DNA of 64,000 nt from Sphingobium fluviale (lineage in GTDB: Bacteria; Pseudomonadota; Alphaproteobacteria; Sphingomonadales; Sphingomonadaceae). Position numbers and translations under genes: made by a program. How positions within the stretch are numbered: the first letter of the stretch is position 1; the number at the start of each line of letters is the position of its first letter. The notes beneath the pieces were generated by a model, which saw only the letters and a program-made list of their open reading frames with translations, had not been told where the DNA came from and ran no database searches. This document shows positions 18,868-29,006 of the stretch, piece after piece. The stretch lies in NCBI RefSeq assembly GCF_004122115.1, contig NZ_SBKP01000010.1:51880-115879 (forward strand), read 5' to 3'.

Positions 18868-19518
18868 TTATGCCGCCTCGTCTGTTTCGCTCAGCTTCCA
18901 GTTCGGGTCGGCGTGGCCGATCTCGCGGGTGAAGGTCCAGATATCATGCGTCGGGACTGCATCGCTCATGGAACCGGCGATAACCGCGCCATCCTTATTG
19001 CGTGTCACAGCCGCGATATCAGCATCAAAGCGCACCGTGATGTGGGCCATGCGCCCGTGCAGAGCAGCGTCCACAATCTGCGCCTTGTCGATGCGCACCA
19101 GCCGGTTGTCGATCACCTCGCCCGCTTCCTCGCGCGCGGTGATCGCGTCCTCAAAGGATTGCGCGACATCCGAGTCGCACAGCCAGCGCAGCTCGTCGCG
19201 CTTGCCCTTCCAGAAGGCTTCGAGGATCATGCCATAGGCCGCGCGGGCACCTTCTGCGAACTGTGGCACATCAAAATGCCTGTCTGCGCCGATGATAGCG
19301 CGCACGCCAGCCTCGGCCTCAGGCGCGATCATGCTTTCCGCAAAACGCCCGGTAACGGCGGCTCCGGCTGTTTGAATCTCCGGGTGGGCAGGCTTGGGCG
19401 CCACGCGATCATCATGCTGCAGCGGCGCAGGCTGCTGTTCATGGCCCGTGCGTCGGCCAAGTACCGAATAGAGCCGCAGCGCGAGAAAAGCAGCGGCGAG
19501 AGCCAGTATGACGATCAT
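18868..19518 (-). CDS. Tim44/TimA-domain membrane protein
   Basis: About 216 aa. A single N-terminal transmembrane helix (MIVILALAAAFLALRLYSVLG) is followed by a variable linker and a C-terminal Tim44-like domain (about 80-216, from GADRHFDVPQFAEGARAAYGMILEAF). Bacterial TimA proteins are inner-membrane proteins of unclear function, related to mitochondrial import motor subunits. Divergent from secB and first of the Tim44-mltA-smr run. The ATG at 19518 is chosen; a GTG two codons upstream is possible. Confidence 0.85.
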   Translation of the reverse strand: MIVILALAAAFLALRLYSVLGRRTGHEQQPAPLQHDDRVAPKPAHPEIQTAGAAVTGRFAESMIAPEAEAGVRAIIGADRHFDVPQFAEGARAAYGMILEAFWKGKRDELRWLCDSDVAQSFEDAITAREEAGEVIDNRLVRIDKAQIVDAALHGRMAHITVRFDADIAAVTRNKDGAVIAGSMSDAVPTHDIWTFTREIGHADPNWKLSETDEAA

Positions 19519-19727
19519 GTACACGGTTATAGCCTGTCCCGGTTAAAGAAGGGATGAACCCGCAACATAGGCAAAGCGATCCCGATTTTCAAACCCGCGC
19601 TGTGAAAAAGGCAGGATGGAGAACTGTCGCCCGCATTGCCCTTGGCCGTTGGTGCTGCTAAGCGCGCGCCAGACGGGTGCTCGCTTGGCGTTCATCCTCC
19701 AGCATTTCAGTCAGGGAAGACATACTC

Positions 19728-20237
19728 ATGGCCGACGACGCCACCACCACCGAACCCCTTGCAAACGGCGCAGACACCTCGCCGACCATCGGCCTCATCA
19801 CCCAATATGTGAAGGATCTTTCCTTCGAAAACCCGAATGCGCCCGCTGTCTATCAGTGGCAAGAGCAGCCGGACATCGACGTTCAGTTCAACATCGCTTC
19901 TGAAAAGCCGGGTGAGGATGTGTATGAGGTCTCCCTCAAGATCGAGGTGAAGGCCAAGACCGCGCAGGGCACCGCTTTCGCCACCGAGCTGACCTATGGT
20001 GGGCTGTTCGGCATCCGCAATGTGCCCGATGACCAGATCCACCCGTTCCTCTTTGCCGAGGCGCCGCGTCTGCTTTTTCCGTTCGCCCGCCGCGTGCTGG
20101 CCGATGCGATCCGCGATGGCGGGTTCCAGCCGCTGATCCTCGATCCGATCGACTTTAACGGCCTCTATCTCCAGCAGCTTGCAGCGCAGCAGGCCGAGCA
20201 GGCACAGGGCGGCGAGCCGGTCATCGGCAACGCCTGA
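19728..20237 (+). CDS. secB: Protein-export chaperone SecB
   Basis: Tetrameric cytosolic chaperone that keeps preproteins unfolded and hands them to SecA. The family core begins at YVKDLSFENPNAP and includes VSLKIEVKAKT, TYGGLFGIRNVPDDQIHPFLFAEAPRLLFPFARRVLADAIRDGGFQPLILDPIDF. 169 aa is usual. ATG at 19728 follows AGGGAAGA. Faces the Tim44-mltA-smr operon; murJ follows after 23 bp. Confidence 0.97.
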   Translation: MADDATTTEPLANGADTSPTIGLITQYVKDLSFENPNAPAVYQWQEQPDIDVQFNIASEKPGEDVYEVSLKIEVKAKTAQGTAFATELTYGGLFGIRNVPDDQIHPFLFAEAPRLLFPFARRVLADAIRDGGFQPLILDPIDFNGLYLQQLAAQQAEQAQGGEPVIGNA

Positions 20238-20260
20238 GATGAGGCGGGCGCGCTGACCTC

Positions 20261-21838
20261 ATGGGCTTGCTCCGCGCATCCGGCACCATAGGCGCGCTCA
20301 CGCTCGTCAGCCGGGTGCTCGGCATGGTGCGGGACATGGCGGTGGCGCGCTATCTCGGCGCGGGAATGGCGTCTGACGCGTTCCTGATCGCGTGGCGGCT
20401 GCCCAACCTGTTTCGTGCGCTGTTTGCGGAGGGTGCATTCTCCGCTGTGTTCGTGCCGATGTTCAACCGGACGATGGCGGAGGCGGACTCGGAAAGCCCC
20501 GGCTCCGGCAAGGCGGCAGCGGTAGCTTTTGCCGGGCAGGTGCTTTCGGTGCTGTTCCCGTTTCTTGTCCTCTTCACGATCATGATGATGGTCTTCGCCT
20601 CGCAGATCGTGTGGGCGATGACCGGTGGCTTTCCTGACGGCGGGCCAGTGAAGTTCGCGCTGGCGGTCGATCTGACGCGCATCACCTTCCCCTATCTCGC
20701 GCTGATTTCCATCGTCTCATTGCTGGGCGGCATATTGAACTCGCTCGATCGCTTCTGGGTCAATGCCGCCGCGCCGATATTGCTGAATGTCTGCATGATC
20801 GCGGCTGTGCTGTTCTTCCGCGGAGAAACGCCGGTAGAAACGAGCTATACGCAGGCGGTGGCCGTCACCGTTTCAGGCGTGATGCAGCTCTTGTGGCTGA
20901 TGTGGGCCTGCGCACGCGAAGGCGTGGTGCTGTGGCCGCGTATGCCGCGCCTGACGCCGCGCGTAAAGCAGATGCTGGTCCTGATCCTGCCCGCGGCGCT
21001 GGGGCAGGGGGCGATCCAGTTCAACCTGCTGATATCGACTTCTCTGGCTGCGCGGTTTCTTCAGGAAGGCGCGGTGAGCTATCTCTATTATGCGGACAGG
21101 CTCAATCAGTTGCCGCTGGGGCTGATCGGCATCGGGGTGGGCACCGCGATCCTGCCCGCGCTCTCGCGCCAGATCGGCTCCGGCAACGAGAGCGCGGCGA
21201 AGGAGACGCAAAACCGTGCGATCGAGCTGGCGCTGTTCCTCGCGCTGCCTGCCGCGGTGGCGCTGTGCGTGGCGGCGACGCCGCTGATCCGGGGCTTGCT
21301 TCAGCATGGCGTCTTTACCGCGCAGGACACATCGGGCGCGGCGTCGGCGCTGGCGGTATTTGCGCTCGGCGTGCCGGCCTATGTGCTGATCAAGGTGCTC
21401 ACCCCCGGCTTTTATGCGCGGCAGGACACCAAAACGCCGGTGCGCGTGGCGCTGTTTTCGATGCTGTTCAACCTTGTCGGCAATCTGATCCTGATCTGGC
21501 CGCTGGGCCATGTCGGGGTGGCCGCCGCTACCGCGTTTTCCGCCTGGGTCAATGTGCTGATCCTCTATTGGCTGTTGCATCGGGGTGATCATCTGCAGGC
21601 GGACGCCCGCCTGATCTCGCGCGGTGCCCGCATCATTGGCGCAAGCGCGGTGATGGGCGCGGCGTTGTGGTATGTGGTGCCGCTGGCCGACACATACATG
21701 ACCGGCGGGTTTTTCAGTCGCGTGATCGCGCTTGGGGCATTGTGCGGCGGGGGGGCGATGGTCTATGCGGTCGCGATCTTCGGCACAGGCGCCTATCGCC
21801 TGTCCGAGCTGAAGGCGCTGGTTTCGCGCCGCAAATAG
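20261..21838 (+). CDS. murJ: Lipid II flippase MurJ
   Basis: Polytopic membrane protein (525 aa, 13-14 helices) of the MviN/MOP superfamily that moves lipid II across the inner membrane. N-terminal [29 protein letters not shown] and [27 protein letters not shown] are MurJ signatures with the conserved arginines. [14 protein letters not shown] later is also typical. Lies between secB and trpS; no strong ribosome site is visible 5' of the ATG. Confidence 0.96.
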   Translation: MGLLRASGTIGALTLVSRVLGMVRDMAVARYLGAGMASDAFLIAWRLPNLFRALFAEGAFSAVFVPMFNRTMAEADSESPGSGKAAAVAFAGQVLSVLFPFLVLFTIMMMVFASQIVWAMTGGFPDGGPVKFALAVDLTRITFPYLALISIVSLLGGILNSLDRFWVNAAAPILLNVCMIAAVLFFRGETPVETSYTQAVAVTVSGVMQLLWLMWACAREGVVLWPRMPRLTPRVKQMLVLILPAALGQGAIQFNLLISTSLAARFLQEGAVSYLYYADRLNQLPLGLIGIGVGTAILPALSRQIGSGNESAAKETQNRAIELALFLALPAAVALCVAATPLIRGLLQHGVFTAQDTSGAASALAVFALGVPAYVLIKVLTPGFYARQDTKTPVRVALFSMLFNLVGNLILIWPLGHVGVAAATAFSAWVNVLILYWLLHRGDHLQADARLISRGARIIGASAVMGAALWYVVPLADTYMTGGFFSRVIALGALCGGGAMVYAVAIFGTGAYRLSELKALVSRRK

Positions 21839-21854
21839 TACGAAAGACATATTC

Positions 21855-22859
21855 ATGCGCGTCCTTTCCGGCATCCAGCCCACCGGCAACCTGCACCTTG
21901 GCAACTATCTCGGCGCGATCCGTAACTGGGTGAAGATGCAGGATGAAATGGACGCGCAGAGCCAATGCTTCTTCTTCCTCGCGGATATGCACTCGATCAC
22001 CGTGCACGAGGGGCGGGAGCAGCGCCTCACCAATGTGCGCGAGATGGCGGCAGCGCTTGTCGCCTGCGGCATCGACCCGGATCGCTCCGTGCTGTTCAAT
22101 CAGGCGCGCGTGCCCGCGCATGCCGAGCTGTGCTGGTTGTTGAACGGCACCGCGCGCATCGGCTGGCTCAACCGCATGACCCAGTTCAAGGACAAGGCGG
22201 GCAAAAACCGCGAAGGCGCGTCGATCGGGCTTTATGTCTATCCTGTGCTGCAAGCCGCCGACGTGCTGCTCTATCAGGCGACGCATGTTCCGGTGGGCGA
22301 GGACCAGAAGCAGCATCTGGAACTGACGCGCGACATCGCGATCAAGTTTAACACCGATTTCGAGCGCGAGGTTTTCACCCTGCCCGATCCGATCATCCCC
22401 AAGGAGACGGCGCGGATCATGAGCCTGCGCGATGGCTCCGCCAAGATGTCGAAGTCTGACCCGTCGGACCAGAGCCGCATCAACCTGACCGACGACAACG
22501 ACACCATCGCCCAAAAGGTGCGCAAGGCGAAGACAGACCCGGAGCCTTTGCCCTCTGAAGCGAAGGGGCTGGAGGGGCGGCCCGAAGCACAGAATCTCGT
22601 CGGCATCTATGCCGCAATGGCGGGCATGAGCGCGGATGCCGTCTGCGCGCAGTTTGCGGGGCAGGGCTTTGGCGCGTTCAAGCCCGCGCTGGCGGATCTG
22701 CTCGTGAGCACGCTCGCGCCGATTCGCGATCGTTATGTGGCGCTGAAAGACGATCACGCCGCACTTGACGATATTTTACGCAAAGGCGCTGAGAAAGCCG
22801 CCGCCGCCGCTGAACCGACATTGCGCGCCGCGTATGACGCTATGGGCCTGATGCGCTGA
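21855..22859 (+). CDS. trpS: Tryptophanyl-tRNA synthetase
   Basis: Class I aminoacyl-tRNA synthetase. The HIGH-like motif is [12 protein letters not shown], and the KMSKS motif appears as [10 protein letters not shown]. The tryptophan pocket elements ([40 protein letters not shown]) are intact. 334 aa matches the family. Starts 16 bp after murJ; the pair is commonly adjacent in this group. Confidence 0.97.
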   Translation: MRVLSGIQPTGNLHLGNYLGAIRNWVKMQDEMDAQSQCFFFLADMHSITVHEGREQRLTNVREMAAALVACGIDPDRSVLFNQARVPAHAELCWLLNGTARIGWLNRMTQFKDKAGKNREGASIGLYVYPVLQAADVLLYQATHVPVGEDQKQHLELTRDIAIKFNTDFEREVFTLPDPIIPKETARIMSLRDGSAKMSKSDPSDQSRINLTDDNDTIAQKVRKAKTDPEPLPSEAKGLEGRPEAQNLVGIYAAMAGMSADAVCAQFAGQGFGAFKPALADLLVSTLAPIRDRYVALKDDHAALDDILRKGAEKAAAAAEPTLRAAYDAMGLMR

Positions 22860-22968
22860 ACTGATCCCTTCCTTCGTTCAATCGTCGTTCAGTTGCGCAA
22901 TGGCACCTTTGCAGGCATGATTGGAGTGTCGCGCCCCACGCGCGATCACCAGAAGGCAGGACAGGATC

Positions 22969-23619
22969 ATGAAAAGCCGCAAAACCATTATGATTGCGCT
23001 CGCGGGAGCCACCCTGATGCTGACGGCAGGGTGTGCCGAACGCTTCAAGGCTGATGTCGCCCGCTTTCAGCAGCTCCCCCCTGCGCAGGGGCAGAGCTTC
23101 ACGATCGTGGCGGATGATCCGCGCCTCGCGGGCGGTCTGGAGTTCGGCCAATATGCTGCGCATCTGGCGCAAAAGCTGAGTGGAGCCGGCTATGTTGCCG
23201 CCAGCGATGCGGCCAAGGCCGATCTGGTGGTGAAGATGCGCTATGGCGTGGATGGCGGGCGCGAGCGCGTGCGTTCATCCGGCTTCGGGCCTGATCCCTT
23301 CTATCGCGGCTATGCTGGATATGGCCGTTATGGCTATTGGGGCCACCCCTATCGCTGGGGCTTTTACGATCCCTTCCTGTTCGGCGGGCTGAGCAGCTAT
23401 AATGCGGTGGAGAGCTATACGGTCTATACCGGCACGCTGGAGTTGAAGATCGACCGCGCCAACGGCGGGCAGCGCCTGTTCGAGGGCAAGGCCGAGGCGC
23501 AATCTCTCAGTAATAAGCAAACCTATCTGGTGCCGAATCTTATTGATGCGATGTTCGTGAACTTCCCCGGCACATCGGGAGAGACAGTGAAGATCACGCT
23601 GGCGCCTGAGAAGAAATAA
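22969..23619 (+). CDS. DUF4136-type lipoprotein
   Basis: About 216 aa lipoprotein. The signal peptide ends LMLTAGC, so the mature form starts at Cys and is lipid-anchored. A DUF4136-like domain follows (DVARFQQLPPAQGQSF to the C-terminus), with a Gly/Tyr-rich stretch (about residues 102-135, repeated YGRYGYWGHPY-like units). Function unknown. Start at 22969 follows GGACAGGATC. It stands alone between trpS and purU. Confidence 0.75.
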   Translation: MKSRKTIMIALAGATLMLTAGCAERFKADVARFQQLPPAQGQSFTIVADDPRLAGGLEFGQYAAHLAQKLSGAGYVAASDAAKADLVVKMRYGVDGGRERVRSSGFGPDPFYRGYAGYGRYGYWGHPYRWGFYDPFLFGGLSSYNAVESYTVYTGTLELKIDRANGGQRLFEGKAEAQSLSNKQTYLVPNLIDAMFVNFPGTSGETVKITLAPEKK

Positions 23620-23706
23620 GTCTTCGCCTTTTCCGCAAGACGGGTGCGACAGGTCTGAAACTTCGCTAAGGCAGGCTTCAGACCCTATCCTGATTGCGGA
23701 GCCAGC

Positions 23707-24564
23707 ATGTATAGCGACCAACTTATCCTCAGCCTCTCCTGCGCGGATCGGCCCGGCCTGGTCGCGCGGGTGGCGGGGTTTCTGGCCGAGCGTGGATGCA
23801 ACATTCTGGAGGCGCAGCAGTTTGACGACAGCCTCAATACCCGTTTTTTCATGCGGGTGGAGTTCAGCGCGCCGGCAGGCAGCCTCGATGCGCTGAAGCA
23901 GCAGTTTGCCGACGTGGCGCAGGAGCTTTCGCTGGACTGGCGGCTGCGCACGGCGGGCGATGCGCCCAAGGTGCTGATCCTCGTCTCGAAATTCGATCAC
24001 TGCCTCAGTGATCTTGTCTATCGCCAGCGCATCGGCGAGCTGACAATGGACATTGCGGGCATTGTCTCCAACCACCCGCGCACCGCGCTGGTCGCCAGCA
24101 TGACCGACGGCCTGCCTTATCATCACCTGCCCGTAGCGCCGGGCAAAAAGGCGGAGCAGGAGGCGCAGATCCGTGCGCTTATCGATGAGACAGGGGCCGA
24201 TCTGGTGGTGCTGGCGCGCTATATGCAGATATTGTCAGATGAGATGGCGGCATTTCTGTCTGGCCGCTGCATCAACATCCACCACAGCTTCCTGCCCGGC
24301 TTCAAGGGGGCCAAGCCCTATCATCAGGCCCACGCGCGCGGGGTGAAGATGATCGGCGCGACGGCGCATTATGTAACGGCGGACCTCGACGAAGGCCCGA
24401 TCATCCACCAGGATGTCGAGGCGATCAGCCATGCGGATACGCCAGAAGAGCTGGTGCGCAAGGGCAGGGACATTGAGCGCCGCGTGCTGGCCGAGGCGGT
24501 GCGGCTTCATCTGGATGACCGTGTGTTCATGAATGGCAATCGCACGGTGGTTTTCCGGGGCTGA
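23707..24564 (+). CDS. purU: Formyltetrahydrofolate deformylase
   Basis: Hydrolyses 10-formyl-tetrahydrofolate to formate and THF, balancing one-carbon pools. N-terminal ACT domain (about 5-85, [30 protein letters not shown]), then the formyltransferase-like domain with [17 protein letters not shown] containing the catalytic Asn-His pair and the downstream DLDEGPII loop. 285 aa is standard. Independent gene with a ribosome-site-like GCGGAG before the ATG. Confidence 0.95.
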   Translation: MYSDQLILSLSCADRPGLVARVAGFLAERGCNILEAQQFDDSLNTRFFMRVEFSAPAGSLDALKQQFADVAQELSLDWRLRTAGDAPKVLILVSKFDHCLSDLVYRQRIGELTMDIAGIVSNHPRTALVASMTDGLPYHHLPVAPGKKAEQEAQIRALIDETGADLVVLARYMQILSDEMAAFLSGRCINIHHSFLPGFKGAKPYHQAHARGVKMIGATAHYVTADLDEGPIIHQDVEAISHADTPEELVRKGRDIERRVLAEAVRLHLDDRVFMNGNRTVVFRG

Positions 24565-24604
24565 TCCCCCATATGCTATGGTGTGATATAGAAGGGAGCA
24601 TTTC

Positions 24605-25291
24605 ATGATCGAACTACACAGCTGGCCCACGCCCAATGGCCTTAAGGTCTCGATATTTCTCGAAGAGGCAGGTGTCGAGCACACGATATTCCCGGTCAAT
24701 ATCGGCAAGGGCCAGCAGTTCGATCCGCATTTCCTCTCCTTCTCGCCCAACAATCGCATCCCCGCGATCCGCGATCTCGATCCACCCGGCGGGGGCGAGC
24801 CGATCACGGTGTTCGAGAGCGGGGCGATCCTGTTTTACCTCGCCCGCAAATATGAGAAGTTCATCCCCACCGATCCGCGCGGCACGATGGAGGTCGTCCA
24901 GTGGCTGATGTGGCAGATGGGCGGGCTGGGGCCGATGGCCGGGCAGAACCATCATTTCAACATCTATGCGCCGGAGAAAGTGCCATATGCCATCAACCGC
25001 TATGTCAACGAGACAGCCCGGCTCTACGGCGTGCTGGACAAGAGGCTGGCGGACCGGGACTATGTAGCGGGAGACTATTCGATCGCCGATATGGCCATCT
25101 ATCCGTGGATCGTGCCGCATGAGAACCAGAAACAGAATCTCGACGACTTCCCCAATGTGAAGCGCTGGTTTGCGGCGGTGCAGGCACGACCGGCGGTGGC
25201 GAAGGTCTATTCGGAGAAAGACGCGCTCTATCCCGCTGGAGAGCCGCAGACCGAGGAAGAAAAGGCGAAGCTGTTCGGCTTGAAGAAATAG
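24605..25291 (+). CDS. Glutathione S-transferase family protein (YfcG/YghU-like)
   Basis: 228 aa with the thioredoxin-like N-domain (MIELHSWPTPNGLKVSIFLEEA, where TPNG-x-K-V-S-I-F-LEE is the nu-class pattern), the cis-Pro region RIPAI and FESGAILFYLARKY. The all-helical C-domain holds ADMAIYPW. Nu-class members have disulfide-bond reductase activity. GAAGGGAGC precedes the ATG. Its 3' end is 1 bp from the dnaE stop on the other strand. Confidence 0.87.
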   Translation: MIELHSWPTPNGLKVSIFLEEAGVEHTIFPVNIGKGQQFDPHFLSFSPNNRIPAIRDLDPPGGGEPITVFESGAILFYLARKYEKFIPTDPRGTMEVVQWLMWQMGGLGPMAGQNHHFNIYAPEKVPYAINRYVNETARLYGVLDKRLADRDYVAGDYSIADMAIYPWIVPHENQKQNLDDFPNVKRWFAAVQARPAVAKVYSEKDALYPAGEPQTEEEKAKLFGLKK

Positions 25292-25292
25292 C

Positions 25293-28200
25293 TCAGCCGA
25301 CCAGACGCAGCGGCTCGCGTGCGGGCATCTGGACACCGGCGATGCCCGGCAGCGCGCGCAGCCGCTCGATGGTTTCGGCGTCGATCTGGAAATCCCGGCC
25401 CAGCCGCAGGCTCGCGATCCTGCCCTGCGCATCGCGCGAGCGGATGCGCACCTCGCCGCGTCCGCCACGGCTGCCTGACAGCAGCAGCGCGATCTGCGCC
25501 ATGGCGGCGGGGTCTTCCACATCGATCCACAGTTCGATCCGCATGCCGCTCGCCGCAGATGCGAGCGATTGGACGCCGCGCACGGTAACGCGCGGCACTT
25601 CCTCGCCCGGCATCCGCTCCAGCTCGACATTCAGCAGCGCACAGTCACCTGCATCGGCGAGATCGGCGATCTTGGTGCAGCCCGCCTCGTCAAAGCAGCT
25701 CGCCTGAAACTGACCGCTGCTGTCAGAGAAGGTGGCGGAGACATAGCGCGCGCCGCGCTTCGTCTCGCGCCAGCGCACATCCTCGACCAGCGCGGCCATC
25801 ATCGCGCCGCTGCGGCCATCGGACCCTCCGCTGGGCGGTTGTGCGCAGATCGAGCCGAAGCTGCGCGCGCCGCGCGCCTGCGCGATATGGGCATAGCGAT
25901 CCACCGGGTGCGCCGAAAAGTAAAAGCCGAACGCATCTTTTTCCTGCGCCATGCGGGTGGCAGTGGACCATGGCTCATGCGGCGGGATGCGCACCTCTGC
26001 ATGGGGCGTATCCTCGCCGCCGAACAGGCCGCCTTGTCCACTTTCCCTCGCTTCATGTGCGCTTGACGCGACAGAGAGGATGATCTCCGCCGCCGTATGA
26101 ACCCCGGCGCGGTCGGCATAAATGCCGTCGAACGCGCCTGCTGCGGCAAGGCTTTCCAGCTGGCGGCGGTTCAGCACGCGCGGCTCGATCCGGTCGGCAA
26201 AATCATCAAGGCTCAGGAACGGGCCGTTGCGCTCCCGCTCCTCCACCAGTTGCTCCATCGCCTTTTCGCCGACGCCCTTAAGGCCGCCCAACGCATAGCG
26301 CACGCCATAGGCAAGCCGCGGATCGTCGTCCTGCGCCTCTACCCGCTCTACGGTAAAGTCCGCCCCGGCGCGGTTGATGTCTGGCGGCAGGCACGCCACG
26401 CCGGTGCGGCGCATATCGTCCACGAATACCGTCAGCTTGTCGGTAAGGTGAATATCATAGGCCATCGAGGCGGCGTAGAATTCCGCCGGATGATGCGCCT
26501 TCAGCCACGCCGTGTGATAGGCGAGCAAGGCATAGGCCGCCGCGTGGCTCTTGTTAAAGCCGTACCCTGCGAACTTGTCGATCAAGTCGAACAGCTCATT
26601 CGCCTTGGCTTTCGGGATGTCTGACCGCTCGGCGCAGCCTTTGACGAAGCGGTCGCGCTGGGCGTCCATCTCCGCCTGGATCTTCTTGCCCATCGCGCGG
26701 CGCAGCAGGTCCGCGTCTCCCAGCGAATAGCCGGCGAGGATCTGCGCGGCCTGCATTACCTGCTCCTGATAGACGAAGATGCCGTATGTTTCCTTGAGGA
26801 TCGGCTCCAGCAGCGCATGCGGATATTCGATGCTCTCCTGCCCGTTTTTCCGTCGACCGAACATCGGGATATTGTCCATCGGGCCGGGGCGATAGAGCGA
26901 GACGAGTGCAATGATATCGCCGAAATTCGTGGGTTTCACCGCCGCGAGCGTCTTCCTCATGCCCTCCGATTCGAGCTGGAACACGCCGACCGTATCGCCG
27001 CGCTGGAGCAGATTATAGACCGCCTCGTCGTCCCACGGGAGCGCCGCAAGATCGACCTCCACGCCACGCCTGGCCAGCAGCTCCACTGCGCGTTGCAAAA
27101 CGGAGAGGGTTTTGAGGCCGAGAAAGTCGAACTTCACCAGCCCCGCCGCCTCGACATATTTCATGTCGAACTGCGTCACCGGCATGTCCGAACGTGGATC
27201 GCGATAGAGCGGCACGAGCTGGCTCAAAGGCCGGTCGCCGATCACCACGCCCGCCGCGTGGGTGGAGCTGTGGCGCGGCAGACCTTCAAGCTGCATCGCG
27301 AGGTCGACGAGGCGCCTCACCTGCCGGTCCGCCTTCACCTCGGCCACGAACTCGGTGCTGCCGTTCATCGTGCGCTCTAGCGTCCACGGGTCGGTCGGGT
27401 GGTTGGGCACCAGCTTGGCGAGGCGATCGACCTGGCCATAGCTCATCTGCAGCACGCGGCCGGTATCCTTCAGCACGGCGCGGGCCTTCAGCTTTCCGAA
27501 GGTGATGATCTGCGCCACATGATCCGCACCATATTTCTGCTGGACGTAGCGGATCACCTCGCCGCGCCGCGTTTCGCAGAAGTCGATATCGAAGTCCGGC
27601 ATCGAGACGCGCTCAGGGTTCAGGAAGCGCTCGAACAGCAGGCCCAGCTCCAGCGGATCGAGATCGGTGATGGTGAGCGCCCACGCCACCACGCTGCCCG
27701 CGCCCGATCCACGCCCCGGCCCCACGGGGATGTTGTTTGCTTTCGCCCACTGGATGAAGTCCGCGACGATCAGGAAATAGCCGGGAAAACCCATCTGGAT
27801 GATGACGTTCAGCTCGAAATCGAGGCGGTCGAGATAGGGCTGGCGCTTTTCCTGCGCTTTGATGCCGGCCTTCTCCAGCCGCGCATCCAGCCCTGCCGCC
27901 GCCATATCGCGCAGCATCTGCGCCTCACCCTCTATATCGCCCGCGAGGCTGGGGAGAATGGGCTTGCGCTTGGGCGCCATCACGGCACACCGCTGTGCCA
28001 CTACCAGCGTATTGGCAATCGCCTCCGGCAAATCCTCGAAGATATGCTTCATCTCGGCGGCGGGCTTCATCCACGCATCGGGCGATGAGCGCCGCCGGTC
28101 CGCGCTTTCCACATAGGCGCTCTGGGCGATGCACAGCATCGCATCATGCGCTTCGTGGAAGTCCGGCTCGGCAAAGCAGGTGGGGTTGGTCGCGACGAGC

Positions 28201-28808
28201 GGCAGATTGCGCGCATAGGCAAGGTCGATCAGCCGTGGTTCGGCCTTGCCTTCCACCGGGTCCAGCCTGCGGCACAACTCTATATAGAGCCTGCCGGGAA
28301 AGAGTGCCTCCAGCGCGGTGCAATAGTCCTGCGCGGCATCTGGCTGATCCTCGGCATAAAGCCGCGCCAGCGCGCCCTCGGCCCCGGCGGTGAGGCAGAG
28401 GAGGTCATCGCTCAAGCCCTCCAGCGCGGCCATCGTTACATGCGCCTGTTCCTCGATCGGCCTGTCCAGATGCGCCATCGAGACGAGCGCGCAGAGATTG
28501 TCATAGCCGCGTGTGCCCTGCGCATAGAGTGCCAGCCAGTCATAGACCGGCGCCGCGCCCGGCGGCCGGCCGGGGCGCGCCACGCACAGCATGGTGCCGA
28601 TGATCGGCTGCACCCCATCACCCTTGCACGCATCGGAAAAGGGCATCGCCGCGTATAGTCCGTTGCGGTCGGTCAGCGCGGCGGCGGGAAAGCTGAGCTT
28701 CTTGGCCTGTTTCGCGATCTGCTTCGGCTCTATCGCGCCATCGAGCATCGTATAGCTGGAGAAGATGCGCAGCGGAACGAACGAGGCGTGGGATGGCGCG
28801 GCGGGCAT
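25293..28808 (-). CDS. dnaE: DNA polymerase III alpha subunit
   Basis: Replicative polymerase catalytic subunit, 1171 aa, DnaE1-like. The PHP domain opens at FVPLRIFSSYTMLDGAIEPKQ, catalytic aspartates lie in SMPDFDIDFCE, and the palm and thumb (VGPGRGSGAGSVVAWAL, QTIFLY-equivalent QEQVMQAAQILAGYSLGDADLLRRAMGKK) and OB-fold plus C-terminal tau-binding region follow. The ATG at 28808 (MPAAPSHASF) is chosen; the frame runs open to 28865 without a better site. A single-gene unit. Confidence 0.96.
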   Translation of the reverse strand: MPAAPSHASFVPLRIFSSYTMLDGAIEPKQIAKQAKKLSFPAAALTDRNGLYAAMPFSDACKGDGVQPIIGTMLCVARPGRPPGAAPVYDWLALYAQGTRGYDNLCALVSMAHLDRPIEEQAHVTMAALEGLSDDLLCLTAGAEGALARLYAEDQPDAAQDYCTALEALFPGRLYIELCRRLDPVEGKAEPRLIDLAYARNLPLVATNPTCFAEPDFHEAHDAMLCIAQSAYVESADRRRSSPDAWMKPAAEMKHIFEDLPEAIANTLVVAQRCAVMAPKRKPILPSLAGDIEGEAQMLRDMAAAGLDARLEKAGIKAQEKRQPYLDRLDFELNVIIQMGFPGYFLIVADFIQWAKANNIPVGPGRGSGAGSVVAWALTITDLDPLELGLLFERFLNPERVSMPDFDIDFCETRRGEVIRYVQQKYGADHVAQIITFGKLKARAVLKDTGRVLQMSYGQVDRLAKLVPNHPTDPWTLERTMNGSTEFVAEVKADRQVRRLVDLAMQLEGLPRHSSTHAAGVVIGDRPLSQLVPLYRDPRSDMPVTQFDMKYVEAAGLVKFDFLGLKTLSVLQRAVELLARRGVEVDLAALPWDDEAVYNLLQRGDTVGVFQLESEGMRKTLAAVKPTNFGDIIALVSLYRPGPMDNIPMFGRRKNGQESIEYPHALLEPILKETYGIFVYQEQVMQAAQILAGYSLGDADLLRRAMGKKIQAEMDAQRDRFVKGCAERSDIPKAKANELFDLIDKFAGYGFNKSHAAAYALLAYHTAWLKAHHPAEFYAASMAYDIHLTDKLTVFVDDMRRTGVACLPPDINRAGADFTVERVEAQDDDPRLAYGVRYALGGLKGVGEKAMEQLVEERERNGPFLSLDDFADRIEPRVLNRRQLESLAAAGAFDGIYADRAGVHTAAEIILSVASSAHEARESGQGGLFGGEDTPHAEVRIPPHEPWSTATRMAQEKDAFGFYFSAHPVDRYAHIAQARGARSFGSICAQPPSGGSDGRSGAMMAALVEDVRWRETKRGARYVSATFSDSSGQFQASCFDEAGCTKIADLADAGDCALLNVELERMPGEEVPRVTVRGVQSLASAASGMRIELWIDVEDPAAMAQIALLLSGSRGGRGEVRIRSRDAQGRIASLRLGRDFQIDAETIERLRALPGIAGVQMPAREPLRLVG

Positions 28809-29006
28809 GGCCGAACGGTAGTAGAGCCGATGCGCTTGGGCAAGGCTGCCGCGGCAGTTATCCACAAGAGATGGTTAGCGGGCTTGCGGGACGTATTACG
28901 CTCTCTTACATGTCTGAACGGGTCAACCCTTATCCTGTTCATCCCCTGTCGGCGGGGAGAGGCCGGGGAGTAGGCGCGAGACCGGAGCACAAGGGGGCTG
29001 TAGCTT

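Noticed and set aside
25319..28658. Long open frames on the plus strand across dnaE
   Set aside because: GC-rich codon bias keeps antisense frames open; dnaE on the minus strand is unambiguous with all catalytic motifs.
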